From the NCBI GenBank assembly GCA_031178305.1, contig JAPSJG010000302.1, positions 1 to 5,140 of the forward strand: a stretch of DNA of 5,140 nucleotides, in the 5' to 3' direction. Origin of the DNA: Sinorhizobium sp. (lineage in GTDB: Bacteria; Pseudomonadota; Alphaproteobacteria; Rhizobiales; Rhizobiaceae). Every line of letters starts with the position of its first letter. Position 1 is the stretch's first letter. The notes under the pieces were generated by a model. It was not told the origin of the DNA. It was given only the letters and a program-made list of their open reading frames with translations, and did no database searches. Below are positions 1-5,140 of this stretch, piece after piece. Position numbers and translations under genes: made by a program.

Positions 1-812
1 CGACTACTATCGTATTCGGTTGCGGCCTCCAATGCATGGCCGAAAGTGTGGCCGAGATTGAGCAGTGCACGCATACCGTTTTCCCGTTCGTCGGCAGCGA
101 CGACATCGGCTTTCGCCTGGCAACTGAGGGCAATCGCCTCGATCCGCGCCGCACCTCCGGCAAAGACCGCCTTCCAGTTCTCCTCGAGCCATTTGAAGAA
201 GTGCGGCTTGTCGATCAGCCCGTATTTCGCGACCTCCGCATAACCGGCGCGGAACTCGCGCGGGCTAAGCGTATCGAGCACGTCCGTGTCGGCCAGAACG
301 AGATCGGGCTGGTGAAAGACGCCGATCAGGTTTTTGCCATGCGGCGAGTTGATGCCGGTCTTGCCGCCGACGGAGGAATCGACCTGCGCCAAGAGCGATG
401 TCGGCACCTGGATGAAGCGCGAGCCGCGGCGCACGATCCCGGCGGCGAAGCCGGTGAGGTCGCCGATCACGCCGCCGCCGAGCGCGACCACCGCGTCGTT
501 CCGCTCGATTCTCGCGCCGAGGATGGCGTCGCAGACCGGGATGAGGTGCTCGAAGCTCTTGGTCTTCTCGCCGGCGGGGAGCACCAGCGATACGGCCTCG
601 ATGTGGCTTGCCTCGAGGCTCGCCATCAACGGTTCGAGATAACGCGGCGCGACATTCGCATCGGTGATGACCGCCATCTTGCGCCCCTTGAGGCGCGAGG
701 CGATCTCCCTGCCCGCGGCGGCGATCAGGCCGGGGCCGATGAGGATGTCGTAGGAACGGTCTCCGAGATTCACGCGGACCTTGCGTTCGGCGGGCATCAC
801 TTGGCTCATCAT
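1..812 (-). CDS. aroB: 3-dehydroquinate synthase, C-terminal part cut off by window edge
   Basis: This enzyme converts DAHP to 3-dehydroquinate, the second step of the cytoplasmic shikimate pathway, using NAD and a divalent metal. Reading the minus strand from the ATG at 812 gives 270 complete codons without a stop. Family signatures are clear: a glycine-rich NAD-binding stretch GGGVIGD at residues 112-118, DSSVGGKTGIN at 145-155, AEVAKYG with Glu193 and Lys196, and NLGHTFGHALE at 252-262. Glu193 and His255 match the first two metal ligands of the family; the third, a later histidine, would lie beyond the left edge. Family members are usually about 360-380 residues, so roughly 100 residues are missing only because the window ends. 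The ATG overlaps the aroK stop in an ATGA, implying one transcript and translational coupling. A second ATG directly follows at 809, so the exact start is uncertain by one codon. Confidence 0.97.
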   Translation of the reverse strand, partial: MMSQVMPAERKVRVNLGDRSYDILIGPGLIAAAGREIASRLKGRKMAVITDANVAPRYLEPLMASLEASHIEAVSLVLPAGEKTKSFEHLIPVCDAILGARIERNDAVVALGGGVIGDLTGFAAGIVRRGSRFIQVPTSLLAQVDSSVGGKTGINSPHGKNLIGVFHQPDLVLADTDVLDTLSPREFRAGYAEVAKYGLIDKPHFFKWLEENWKAVFAGGAARIEAIALSCQAKADVVAADERENGMRALLNLGHTFGHALEAATEYDSS

Positions 813-1396
813 GGCGTTTCGGCTTTCTGGCAATCGGCGATGGCGGCGAGGACCTCCTCCACCATCCTTTCCTTTTTCACGTCGCGCGACAGGACGATGA
901 GGTCCGCCTCGGCATAGATCGGGTAGCGCGCCCGCATCAGGTTTTCGAGCGTCTGTCTCGGGTTTTCCGTCTTCAGGAGCGGACGGGTGTCGCGCTTGTT
1001 CACCCGCTCCCAGAGGACATCGAGATCCGCCTTGAGCCAGACGGTCAGTCCGCCCTTCTTGATCTGGCGGCGGGACCGTTCGTTGATATAGGCGCCGCCC
1101 CCGGTCGAGACGACGCGCGGACCGGATCTGAGCAACCGCTTCAGCACGCGGGCTTCCAGCGCGCGGAACTCCTCCTCGCCATAGGCGGCAAAAAGCTCGC
1201 TGATCGTCATGCGCGAGACCCGCTCGATCTCATGATCGGAATCGACGAAGGGAATGCCGAGCGCCTGGGCGGTCATCCGACCGATCGCTGATTTTCCCGC
1301 TCCCATCAGGCCGATGAAGATGAGATTGCGCTTACCGAGGGAGCGCTTTGCCCGTTCGGCAAGCGTCGCAGAAACCGGTTCGGTCACATCGTTCAT
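809..1396 (-). CDS. aroK: shikimate kinase
   Basis: This enzyme phosphorylates shikimate at the 3-hydroxyl with ATP, the fifth step of the shikimate pathway, in the cytoplasm. The product is 195 residues; an N-terminal extension of about 20 residues precedes a core of the usual 170-175 residues. The Walker A loop GLMGAGKS is at residues 29-36. Substrate-binding positions are visible as Asp52/Asp54 in VDSDHE, Arg78 in EEEFRALE and the GGG at 99-101. The LID segment RDTRPLL is at 135-141 and the nucleotide-side Arg157 is in MRARYP. The start at 1396 has a purine-rich GGGAAGATGAG just upstream and lies about 20 bases after a good promoter candidate. Its stop overlaps the aroB start by four bases, so the two shikimate genes form an operon. 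aroK and aroL are paralogues; aroK is chosen because of the aroB linkage. Confidence 0.97.
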   Translation of the reverse strand: MNDVTEPVSATLAERAKRSLGKRNLIFIGLMGAGKSAIGRMTAQALGIPFVDSDHEIERVSRMTISELFAAYGEEEFRALEARVLKRLLRSGPRVVSTGGGAYINERSRRQIKKGGLTVWLKADLDVLWERVNKRDTRPLLKTENPRQTLENLMRARYPIYAEADLIVLSRDVKKERMVEEVLAAIADCQKAETP

Positions 1397-1418
1397 TGCG
1401 GCTCATCTTCCCCATTCC

Positions 1419-1428
1419 ATACCGGTAT
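1419..1428. repeat. perfect 10-bp palindrome ATACCGGTAT at the aroK start region
   Basis: ATACCGGTAT is its own reverse complement and overlaps the candidate aroK -10 element and initiation point. Its ACCGGT core also occurs at 1374-1379 (inside the first codons of aroK, as AACCGGTT) and at 1472-1477 (just before the rightward -35). The placement would suit an operator, but no known regulator is assigned. Confidence 0.4.
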
Positions 1429-1453
1429 CGACAAATCGGCGGAGGGCGTCAAG
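1425..1453 (-). promoter_or_regulatory. candidate promoter of aroK-aroB
   Basis: On the minus strand CTTGAC (1453-1448) is followed after exactly 17 bases by CGATAC (1430-1425). The -35 matches the known rhizobial housekeeping consensus CTTGAC perfectly, and the -10 matches four of six positions of CTATAT. Predicted initiation near 1418 would leave a leader of about 20 bases before the aroK ATG. This is a pattern match, not a mapped start. Confidence 0.6.
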
Positions 1454-1478
1454 TCGTGGCGCGGCCCGAAGACCGGTT

Positions 1479-1508
1479 CTTGAACTTGGCGACGGGGCCG
1501 TTCATATA
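1479..1508 (+). promoter_or_regulatory. candidate promoter of the small membrane protein-xerD-accA unit
   Basis: TTGAAC at 1480-1485 is separated by 17 bases from CATATA at 1503-1508. Read in the rhizobial register, CTTGAA (1479-1484) plus 17 bases gives TCATAT. Predicted initiation around 1515 gives a leader of about 75 bases before the ATG at 1589. It diverges from the aroK promoter, with about 25 bases between the two -35 elements. Confidence 0.55.
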
Positions 1509-1525
1509 GGCTCAGCATACGCCGG

Positions 1526-1543
1526 CCCGCGGAGGCTCGCGGG
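1526..1543 (+). promoter_or_regulatory. leader hairpin with purine-rich loop
   Basis: CCCGCG (1526-1531) and CGCGGG (1538-1543) form a perfect six-pair GC stem around the loop GAGGCT, within the predicted leader of the rightward transcript. The purine-rich GGAGG at 1531-1535 sits at the stem-loop junction, seven bases before a GTG at 1543. No run of T follows, so it does not look like an intrinsic terminator. Whether it forms or regulates anything is inference. Confidence 0.35.
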
Positions 1544-1588
1544 TGCATCTTGAACGGCCTGCTACCGGCGCCCTGCAGAGGAGATGAA

Positions 1589-1738
1589 ATGCCGACGCTG
1601 TTCCGCTTCCTGTTCTTCTGCGCCGTCGTCGCCGGCATGATCTACGGCACGATGTTGGCTCTCGTCACCTTCGTCGAGCCGGTGGAACGGGACGTGACCG
1701 TGCGTATTCCCTCCGAACGGGTCAACAAGCCGCAATGA
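1589..1738 (+). CDS. 49-residue single-pass membrane protein of unknown function
   Basis: I do not recognise a named function. The 49-residue product starts with a short N-terminus containing Arg6, followed by one hydrophobic segment at about residues 8-29 (FLFFCAVVAGMIYGTMLALV), then a charged tail, EPVERDVTVRIPSERVNKPQ. This suggests an inner-membrane protein with the N-terminus inside and about 20 residues in the periplasm; that orientation is inferred. The start at 1589 is favoured because a strong ribosome binding site, AGAGGAG at 1577-1583, lies five bases upstream; an upstream in-frame ATG at 1550 lacks one. Its stop overlaps the xerD start (ATGA, 1735-1738), and xerD has no good binding site of its own, which supports real translation of this ORF. 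I recall similar short proteins upstream of xerD in rhizobia but cannot verify that here. Confidence 0.8.
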   Translation: MPTLFRFLFFCAVVAGMIYGTMLALVTFVEPVERDVTVRIPSERVNKPQ

Positions 1739-2670
1739 CGGATCTTTCAGCATCACGTCTCGAAGCCTTTCTCGAAATGATGAGTGCCGAGAGGGGTGCG
1801 GCGGTCAACACGCTTCAATCCTACGAGCGCGACCTCAAGGACGCGCTCGCTTTCTTGCGCTCGCGCGGAACGCGGCTCATGGACGCCTCTCCCGACGACC
1901 TCAGAAGCTACCTTTCCCATCTCGCCTGCGAAGGCTTCAAGTCCTCTTCGCAGGCGCGTCGCCTCTCATCGCTCCGGCAATTCTACAAGTTTCTCTATGC
2001 CGAAGGCCTGCGCGGCGACGACCCGACGGGCATCCTCGACGCGCCAAGAAAGGCACGCGCGCTGCCAAAGACGCTCAGCATCGACGATGTCACCAGGCTC
2101 ATCCGCCAGGCCGAAACGGAGGCGTCGGCCGGTGGCGAGGATGCCCTCGCGAAACTGCGCATGCATGCCTTGATCGAGCTCCTCTATGCGACCGGCATGC
2201 GCGTGAGCGAGCTCGTGTCGCTGCCGGCAAGCGTTCTTGCGCAGAACGGCCGTTTCCTCGTCATCCGCGGCAAGGGCAGCAAGGAACGACTGGTGCCGCT
2301 CTCGCACGCTGCAATGCGGGCGATGCGCTCCTATGGCGATGCCCTGCGGCAGAAGGAAGAGGAGAGCCCCTGGCTCTTTCCATCCTACGGCAAGTCCGGC
2401 CACCTGCCGCGCCAGGTCTTTGCGCGCGACTTGAAGAGTCTCGCTGCCCGCGCCGGTATCCGGGTCACGGCGATCTCGCCGCACGTGCTGCGTCATGCCT
2501 TCGCCAGCCATCTCCTCGCCAACGGCGCCGACCTTCGCGCCGTGCAGGAACTGCTCGGCCACTCGGACATTTCGACGACACAAATCTATACGCATGTGCT
2601 GGAAGAACGGCTGCATGCGCTGGTCCAGACCCATCACCCCCTTGCCAAACAGGCGAAAAAGCAGGATTAG
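1735..2670 (+). CDS. xerD: site-specific tyrosine recombinase XerD
   Basis: XerD, with XerC, resolves chromosome dimers at dif sites during division, normally activated by FtsK at the septum. The 311-residue product has an N-terminal SAM-like core-binding domain (about residues 5-90; SLRQFYKFLYAEGL at 79-92) and a C-terminal catalytic domain (about 110-300). All catalytic positions are present: Arg156 in TGMRVSEL, Lys180 in GKGSKER, His250 and Arg253 in SPHVLRHAFASHLL, His276 in LLGHSDISTTQIYTH, and the nucleophile Tyr285. Spacing follows E. coli XerD closely. The C-terminal THVLEERLHALVQTHHPLA resembles XerD more than XerC, and linkage to accA and aroK fits rhizobial xerD. The length is typical for alphaproteobacteria. 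The ATG overlaps the preceding stop and is preceded by only a weak AACGGG, so translation probably depends on the upstream small gene. Confidence 0.95.
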   Translation: MTDLSASRLEAFLEMMSAERGAAVNTLQSYERDLKDALAFLRSRGTRLMDASPDDLRSYLSHLACEGFKSSSQARRLSSLRQFYKFLYAEGLRGDDPTGILDAPRKARALPKTLSIDDVTRLIRQAETEASAGGEDALAKLRMHALIELLYATGMRVSELVSLPASVLAQNGRFLVIRGKGSKERLVPLSHAAMRAMRSYGDALRQKEEESPWLFPSYGKSGHLPRQVFARDLKSLAARAGIRVTAISPHVLRHAFASHLLANGADLRAVQELLGHSDISTTQIYTHVLEERLHALVQTHHPLAKQAKKQD

Positions 2671-2732
2671 GACCGCCGGACAGGTTGGCTTTGCCGGGCG
2701 TCCTTGTCGCAATACGATCGGAAACGCATCTC

Positions 2733-3686
2733 ATGCACAACTATCTCGACTTCGAAAAACCCATTTCTGATCTCGAGGGCAAGATTCTCGAACTGAAGAA
2801 ACTTGCCAGCGAAGACGAGAGCGTGAACACGTCGGACGAGATAGCACGGCTCGAAGGGCGAGTCCGCGACGCGATGGCCGAGATCTATTCCAAACTGTCA
2901 CCGTGGCAGAAGACCCAGGTCGCCCGTCATCCGTCGCGGCCACATTTCCTCGACTATGCCGCCACGCTCTTCAGCGAATTCACGTCACTCGCCGGCGACC
3001 GCAACTTTGCTAATGATGATGCCATCCAGGCGGGCCTTGCGCGGTTTCGCGGCACGCCCGTGGCCGTGATCGGTCAGGAGAAGGGCAACGACACTAAGTC
3101 GCGCATCAAGCACAATTTCGGCAGCCCGCGTCCGGAAGGCTACCGAAAGGCCATCCGCGTCATGGAAATGGCCGATCGCTTCGGCCTGCCGCTGATCACG
3201 CTTGTCGACACGGCCGGCGCCTATCCCGGGGTAGGCGCCGAAGAGCGTGGCCAGGCCGAGGCGATCGCCCGCTCGACGGAGATGTGCTTGAACGTCAAGG
3301 TGCCGATCGTCACTGTCGTGATCGGCGAAGGCGGTTCGGGCGGCGCGATCGCGATCGCGACGGGCAACCGGGTCTATATGCTGGAGCACGCGATCTACAG
3401 CGTCATCTCGCCGGAGGGAGCCGCCTCGATCCTCTGGCGCGACTCCACGCGCGCCAAGGAGGCGGCGAGCAGCATGAAGATCACCGCCGAGGACCTGAAG
3501 GCGCTCGGCATTATCGACGGCATCATTCCCGAGCCGGTCGGCGGCGCGCATCGCGATCCGAACACGGTGATCGAGCGCACCGGCACCGTGATCGCCGACG
3601 CGCTGAAGGAGCTGTCCGCGCGCAACGGCGAGGAGCTACGCGCCGATCGCCGGCAGAAATACTTGAACATGGGCCGAAATCTGTAA
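2733..3686 (+). CDS. accA: acetyl-CoA carboxylase carboxyltransferase subunit alpha
   Basis: AccA pairs with AccD as the alpha2-beta2 carboxyltransferase that moves the carboxyl group from biotin on AccB to acetyl-CoA, giving malonyl-CoA for fatty acid synthesis in the cytoplasm. The 317-residue product is of normal length. An N-terminal helical segment (YLDFEKPISDLEGKILELKK, residues 4-23) precedes the crotonase-like carboxyltransferase core. Diagnostic motifs are DTAGAYPGVGAEERGQ at 159-174, GEGGSGGA at 198-205 and YSVISPEGAASILW at 222-235. Start choice: the ATG at 2733 begins the expected MHNYLDFEKPI N-terminus. A TTG at 2685 would add 16 residues unlike the family, so I reject it. The ribosome binding site is modest (GGAAA about eight bases upstream). 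The gene lies 62 bases after xerD with no terminator between, so it is probably co-transcribed, though an internal promoter within xerD cannot be excluded. The accD and accBC genes are not here. Confidence 0.97.
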   Translation: MHNYLDFEKPISDLEGKILELKKLASEDESVNTSDEIARLEGRVRDAMAEIYSKLSPWQKTQVARHPSRPHFLDYAATLFSEFTSLAGDRNFANDDAIQAGLARFRGTPVAVIGQEKGNDTKSRIKHNFGSPRPEGYRKAIRVMEMADRFGLPLITLVDTAGAYPGVGAEERGQAEAIARSTEMCLNVKVPIVTVVIGEGGSGGAIAIATGNRVYMLEHAIYSVISPEGAASILWRDSTRAKEAASSMKITAEDLKALGIIDGIIPEPVGGAHRDPNTVIERTGTVIADALKELSARNGEELRADRRQKYLNMGRNL

Positions 3687-3701
3687 GGTCTGAATAGCTG
3701 C

Positions 3702-3724
3702 AAAAAAGCGCGGTTTCACCGCTT
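3702..3724 (-). terminator. possible intrinsic terminator facing the minus strand
   Basis: On the minus strand, GCGGT-GAA-ACCGC forms a five-pair stem with a three-base loop. It is extendable by AAG/CTT pairing with a bulged G, and is followed by six T (plus-strand A run at 3702-3707). On the plus strand the hairpin lies just after accA but is followed only by TTCGCCC, so it would be a weak accA terminator. No minus-strand gene is visible to its right. Confidence 0.45.
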
Positions 3725-3778
3725 CGCCCTGAACCATCGCGATTACACCTTCGGACTCGGCAACCGGAAATCGGACTG

Positions 3779-3795
3779 TGGCCAAACCTTGGCCA
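3779..3795. repeat. seven-bp inverted repeat TGGCCAA-ACC-TTGGCCA
   Basis: The two arms match perfectly around a three-base centre. No T run follows on either strand, so it looks more like a protein-binding site or an RNA hairpin than a terminator. It sits about 150 bases upstream of the lipoprotein start and just after the TCGGACT direct repeats. Confidence 0.4.
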
Positions 3796-3843
3796 TATTC
3801 ATCGGGTCATGAAAAGCGGCATTCGCAGGCGGTCCCTGCAGGG

Positions 3844-3858
3844 TTAAGATTTCGTGAA
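3844..3858 (+). promoter_or_regulatory. CtrA-like binding site
   Basis: TTAA-GATTTCG-TGAA matches the alphaproteobacterial CtrA consensus TTAA-N7-TTAA with one mismatch. It directly follows the palindrome CCCTGCAGGG. It lies about 90 bases upstream of the lipoprotein start, where cell-cycle control of an envelope enzyme would make sense. An eight-of-eight match to a short AT-rich motif can arise by chance and this is only seven of eight, so confidence is low. Confidence 0.25.
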
Positions 3859-3944
3859 GACTAATGACGTAGTGATTCGTTGACGCCCTCTCCACTGGCG
3901 GATGGGGTGCACGGAAGGATTGTGGCTAGAACGGGCTTGTGCCG

Positions 3945-5140
3945 ATGCGTTTCAGGAATCTTGTTATCACCGCCACCGTCGCAGCCGCGCTTTCCGGCTG
4001 CACCAACGAAACGCTCGACTCGGTCAACGTTTCCAACGTCAAGAACAAGACCGAGTATCAGCTTTCCAGCAAGATGGTCAGCAAGATGAGCGAATTGGGG
4101 ATGCAGAAGACATCCCCGATCCTGCTGCGCATCTTCAAGGAAGAGGGAACGCTGGAAGTCTGGAAGGCGAATACGGCGGATCGCTTCCAGCTTCTGAAGA
4201 GCTATAAGATCTGCGCCTGGTCCGGCAAGCTGGGCCCGAAGATCAAGGAGGGCGACCGCCAGGCGCCGGAAGGTTTCTATCCGCTCTATCCGCACCAGAT
4301 GAATCCCTATTCCCGCTATTATCTGGCGATCAATACCGGGTTTCCGAATGCCTATGACAAGGCCAACGGCCGCAGCGGCACGCATCTGATGATCCACGGC
4401 GCCTGCTCCTCTTCGGGTTGCTATTCGATGACCGACGAGCAGATCATTGAAATCTTCGCGCTCGCACGCGATGCCTTCAAGGGCGGCCAGGAGAGCGTGC
4501 AGCTGCAGGCCTTCCCCTTCCGGATGACGGCGGAGAACATGGCGCGTCACCGCGACAATCCGAACATCGAGTTCTGGAAGATGCTGAAGGCCGGCTACGA
4601 CCAGTTCGAAGTGACCAAGCGCCCGCCGCAGGTGAATGTCTGCGAGAAAAAATATGTCTTCAACCAGCAGACTGACGGAACCTTCAATCCGGTCGGCCAA
4701 TGCCCTGCGATGTCAACCCCGCCGGCACTGCAAGTGGTCATGGCGAACCATGAGAAGGACTATCAGCGCCACTACGAAAAGGCGCTGAAGAAGTTCGAAG
4801 GCATGGTCTGGTACGAACCGACCGAAGCCGAACGCAAAGCGATCGTCGCCGAGCAGCGCAAGGGTCGCGAACTCGCCTATGCCCCGACCGGCACCTCGCT
4901 CGACGCCGGCAAGCTGATGAAGGTGAGCGACCTCGAGAAGAAGCTCGCGGAGCAGAAGGAAGCGGAAGAAGCCAAACAGGCGGCTCTGGTTCAGAAAGAG
5001 GCACTGGAGAAGGCGACTCGCGAGGGAAAAAACGTGCCGGTGCCGCAGCCAAGCCCGATAGAGCGGCCGGTGCAGCAGGCGAACCTCGAAACGGCGCCTG
5101 CCAGGAAGTCGTTCTGGAATCTATTCTCCAGCGGAGAGTC
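3945..5140 (+). CDS. YafK-type L,D-transpeptidase (YkuD domain) lipoprotein, C-terminus cut off by window edge
   Basis: The reading frame is open for 398 codons to the window end with no stop. The N-terminus is a lipoprotein signal, MRFRNLVITATVAAALSGC, with lipobox LSGC and lipidated Cys19; Thr at +2 predicts outer-membrane sorting. A YkuD-type domain spans about residues 57-190, with the active-site segment IHGACSSSGCYSMTD (150-164): His151 and the nucleophile Cys159. HG...GCY-MTD is characteristic of the YafK subfamily. YkuD enzymes form 3-3 peptidoglycan crosslinks or attach or detach wall-linked proteins; E. coli YafK (DpaA/LdtF) releases Braun lipoprotein from peptidoglycan. Which activity applies here is not shown. 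After the domain comes a tail with Cys233 and Cys253, then a Glu/Lys/Ala-rich, probably coiled-coil stretch at about 328-360 and a Pro/Gln-rich linker. The ATG at 3945 lacks a good ribosome binding site; GTG at 3939 is the only in-frame alternative before a stop at 3927. Confidence 0.9.
   Translation, partial: MRFRNLVITATVAAALSGCTNETLDSVNVSNVKNKTEYQLSSKMVSKMSELGMQKTSPILLRIFKEEGTLEVWKANTADRFQLLKSYKICAWSGKLGPKIKEGDRQAPEGFYPLYPHQMNPYSRYYLAINTGFPNAYDKANGRSGTHLMIHGACSSSGCYSMTDEQIIEIFALARDAFKGGQESVQLQAFPFRMTAENMARHRDNPNIEFWKMLKAGYDQFEVTKRPPQVNVCEKKYVFNQQTDGTFNPVGQCPAMSTPPALQVVMANHEKDYQRHYEKALKKFEGMVWYEPTEAERKAIVAEQRKGRELAYAPTGTSLDAGKLMKVSDLEKKLAEQKEAEEAKQAALVQKEALEKATREGKNVPVPQPSPIERPVQQANLETAPARKSFWNLFSSGE

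Larger units (their letters stand above)
3687..3944. other. non-coding gap between accA and the L,D-transpeptidase gene
   Basis: This 258-base stretch holds no convincing gene on either strand. It contains a terminator-like hairpin facing the minus strand (3702-3724), a 20-bp-spaced direct repeat TCGGACT (3751-3757 and 3771-3777), a seven-pair inverted repeat (3779-3795), a perfect palindrome CCCTGCAGGG (3834-3843) and a CtrA-like sequence (3844-3858). It presumably carries the promoter of the lipoprotein gene, but I found no clean -35/-10 pair. Confidence 0.7.

Noticed and set aside
36..917. Long plus-strand open frame of 293 codons
   Set aside because: It is antisense to aroB and the end of aroK, whose protein motifs are unmistakable. 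The translation is rich in Arg, Asp, Glu and Ala, as expected of a shadow frame in GC-rich DNA.
1393..1638. Minus-strand 81-codon frame upstream of aroK
   Set aside because: It spans the divergent control region and both promoter candidates, and has no recognisable motif or good ribosome binding site.
1735..2670. Tyrosine recombinase as sign of an integrated mobile element
   Set aside because: The protein is the housekeeping XerD type in an operon with accA, with no attachment-site repeats or phage genes nearby.
1966..2712. Minus-strand open frame of 248 codons
   Set aside because: It lies antisense to xerD, which has every catalytic residue; the shadow translation shows no recognisable domain.
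2685..2732. TTG start extending accA by 16 residues
   Set aside because: The extension does not resemble the AccA N-terminus and the ATG at 2733 gives the standard 317-residue protein.
2985..3551. Minus-strand open frame of 188 codons
   Set aside because: It is antisense to the conserved core of accA, with shadow-like composition.
3880..3908. TTGACG as a -35 element for the lipoprotein gene
   Set aside because: The position 17 bases downstream reads TGGGGT, which is not a usable -10, so I do not call a promoter here.
3861..4700. Minus-strand open frame of 279 codons
   Set aside because: It covers the gap and the L,D-transpeptidase gene on the opposite strand. The plus-strand product has a lipobox and active-site motif; the minus one has none.

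Overview
The window reads as a chromosomal core segment of an alphaproteobacterium of the Rhizobiales, most likely the Sinorhizobium/Ensifer group. This is inferred from the GC-rich coding sequence, the rhizobial style of the proteins, the promoter candidates (one has an exact CTTGAC -35), and the order aroB-aroK / small membrane protein-xerD-accA. I cannot name the species from sequence alone.

Layout: two transcription units diverge from a control region at about 1397-1588. Leftward, on the minus strand, run aroK (shikimate kinase) and then aroB (3-dehydroquinate synthase). They overlap by four bases, and aroB runs off the left edge after about 270 codons. Rightward, on the plus strand, run a 49-residue single-pass membrane protein, xerD (tyrosine recombinase for chromosome dimer resolution) and accA (carboxyltransferase alpha subunit of acetyl-CoA carboxylase). 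The small gene and xerD also overlap by four bases, and accA follows after 62 bases. A 258-base gap then precedes an incomplete gene for a lipoprotein of the YkuD/YafK L,D-transpeptidase family, which runs off the right edge with no stop after 398 codons.

Together the genes serve housekeeping roles: aromatic amino acid precursor synthesis, chromosome segregation, the first step of fatty acid synthesis, and cell envelope maintenance. I see no insertion sequence, CRISPR array, tRNA, rRNA, phage gene or defence system, and no sign of horizontal transfer. The points worth a second look are small: the uncharacterised membrane peptide coupled to xerD, a compact divergent control region carrying repeated ACCGGT palindromes, a leader hairpin with a possible 14-codon mini-ORF, and a repeat-rich gap after accA with a terminator-like hairpin that faces the minus strand.
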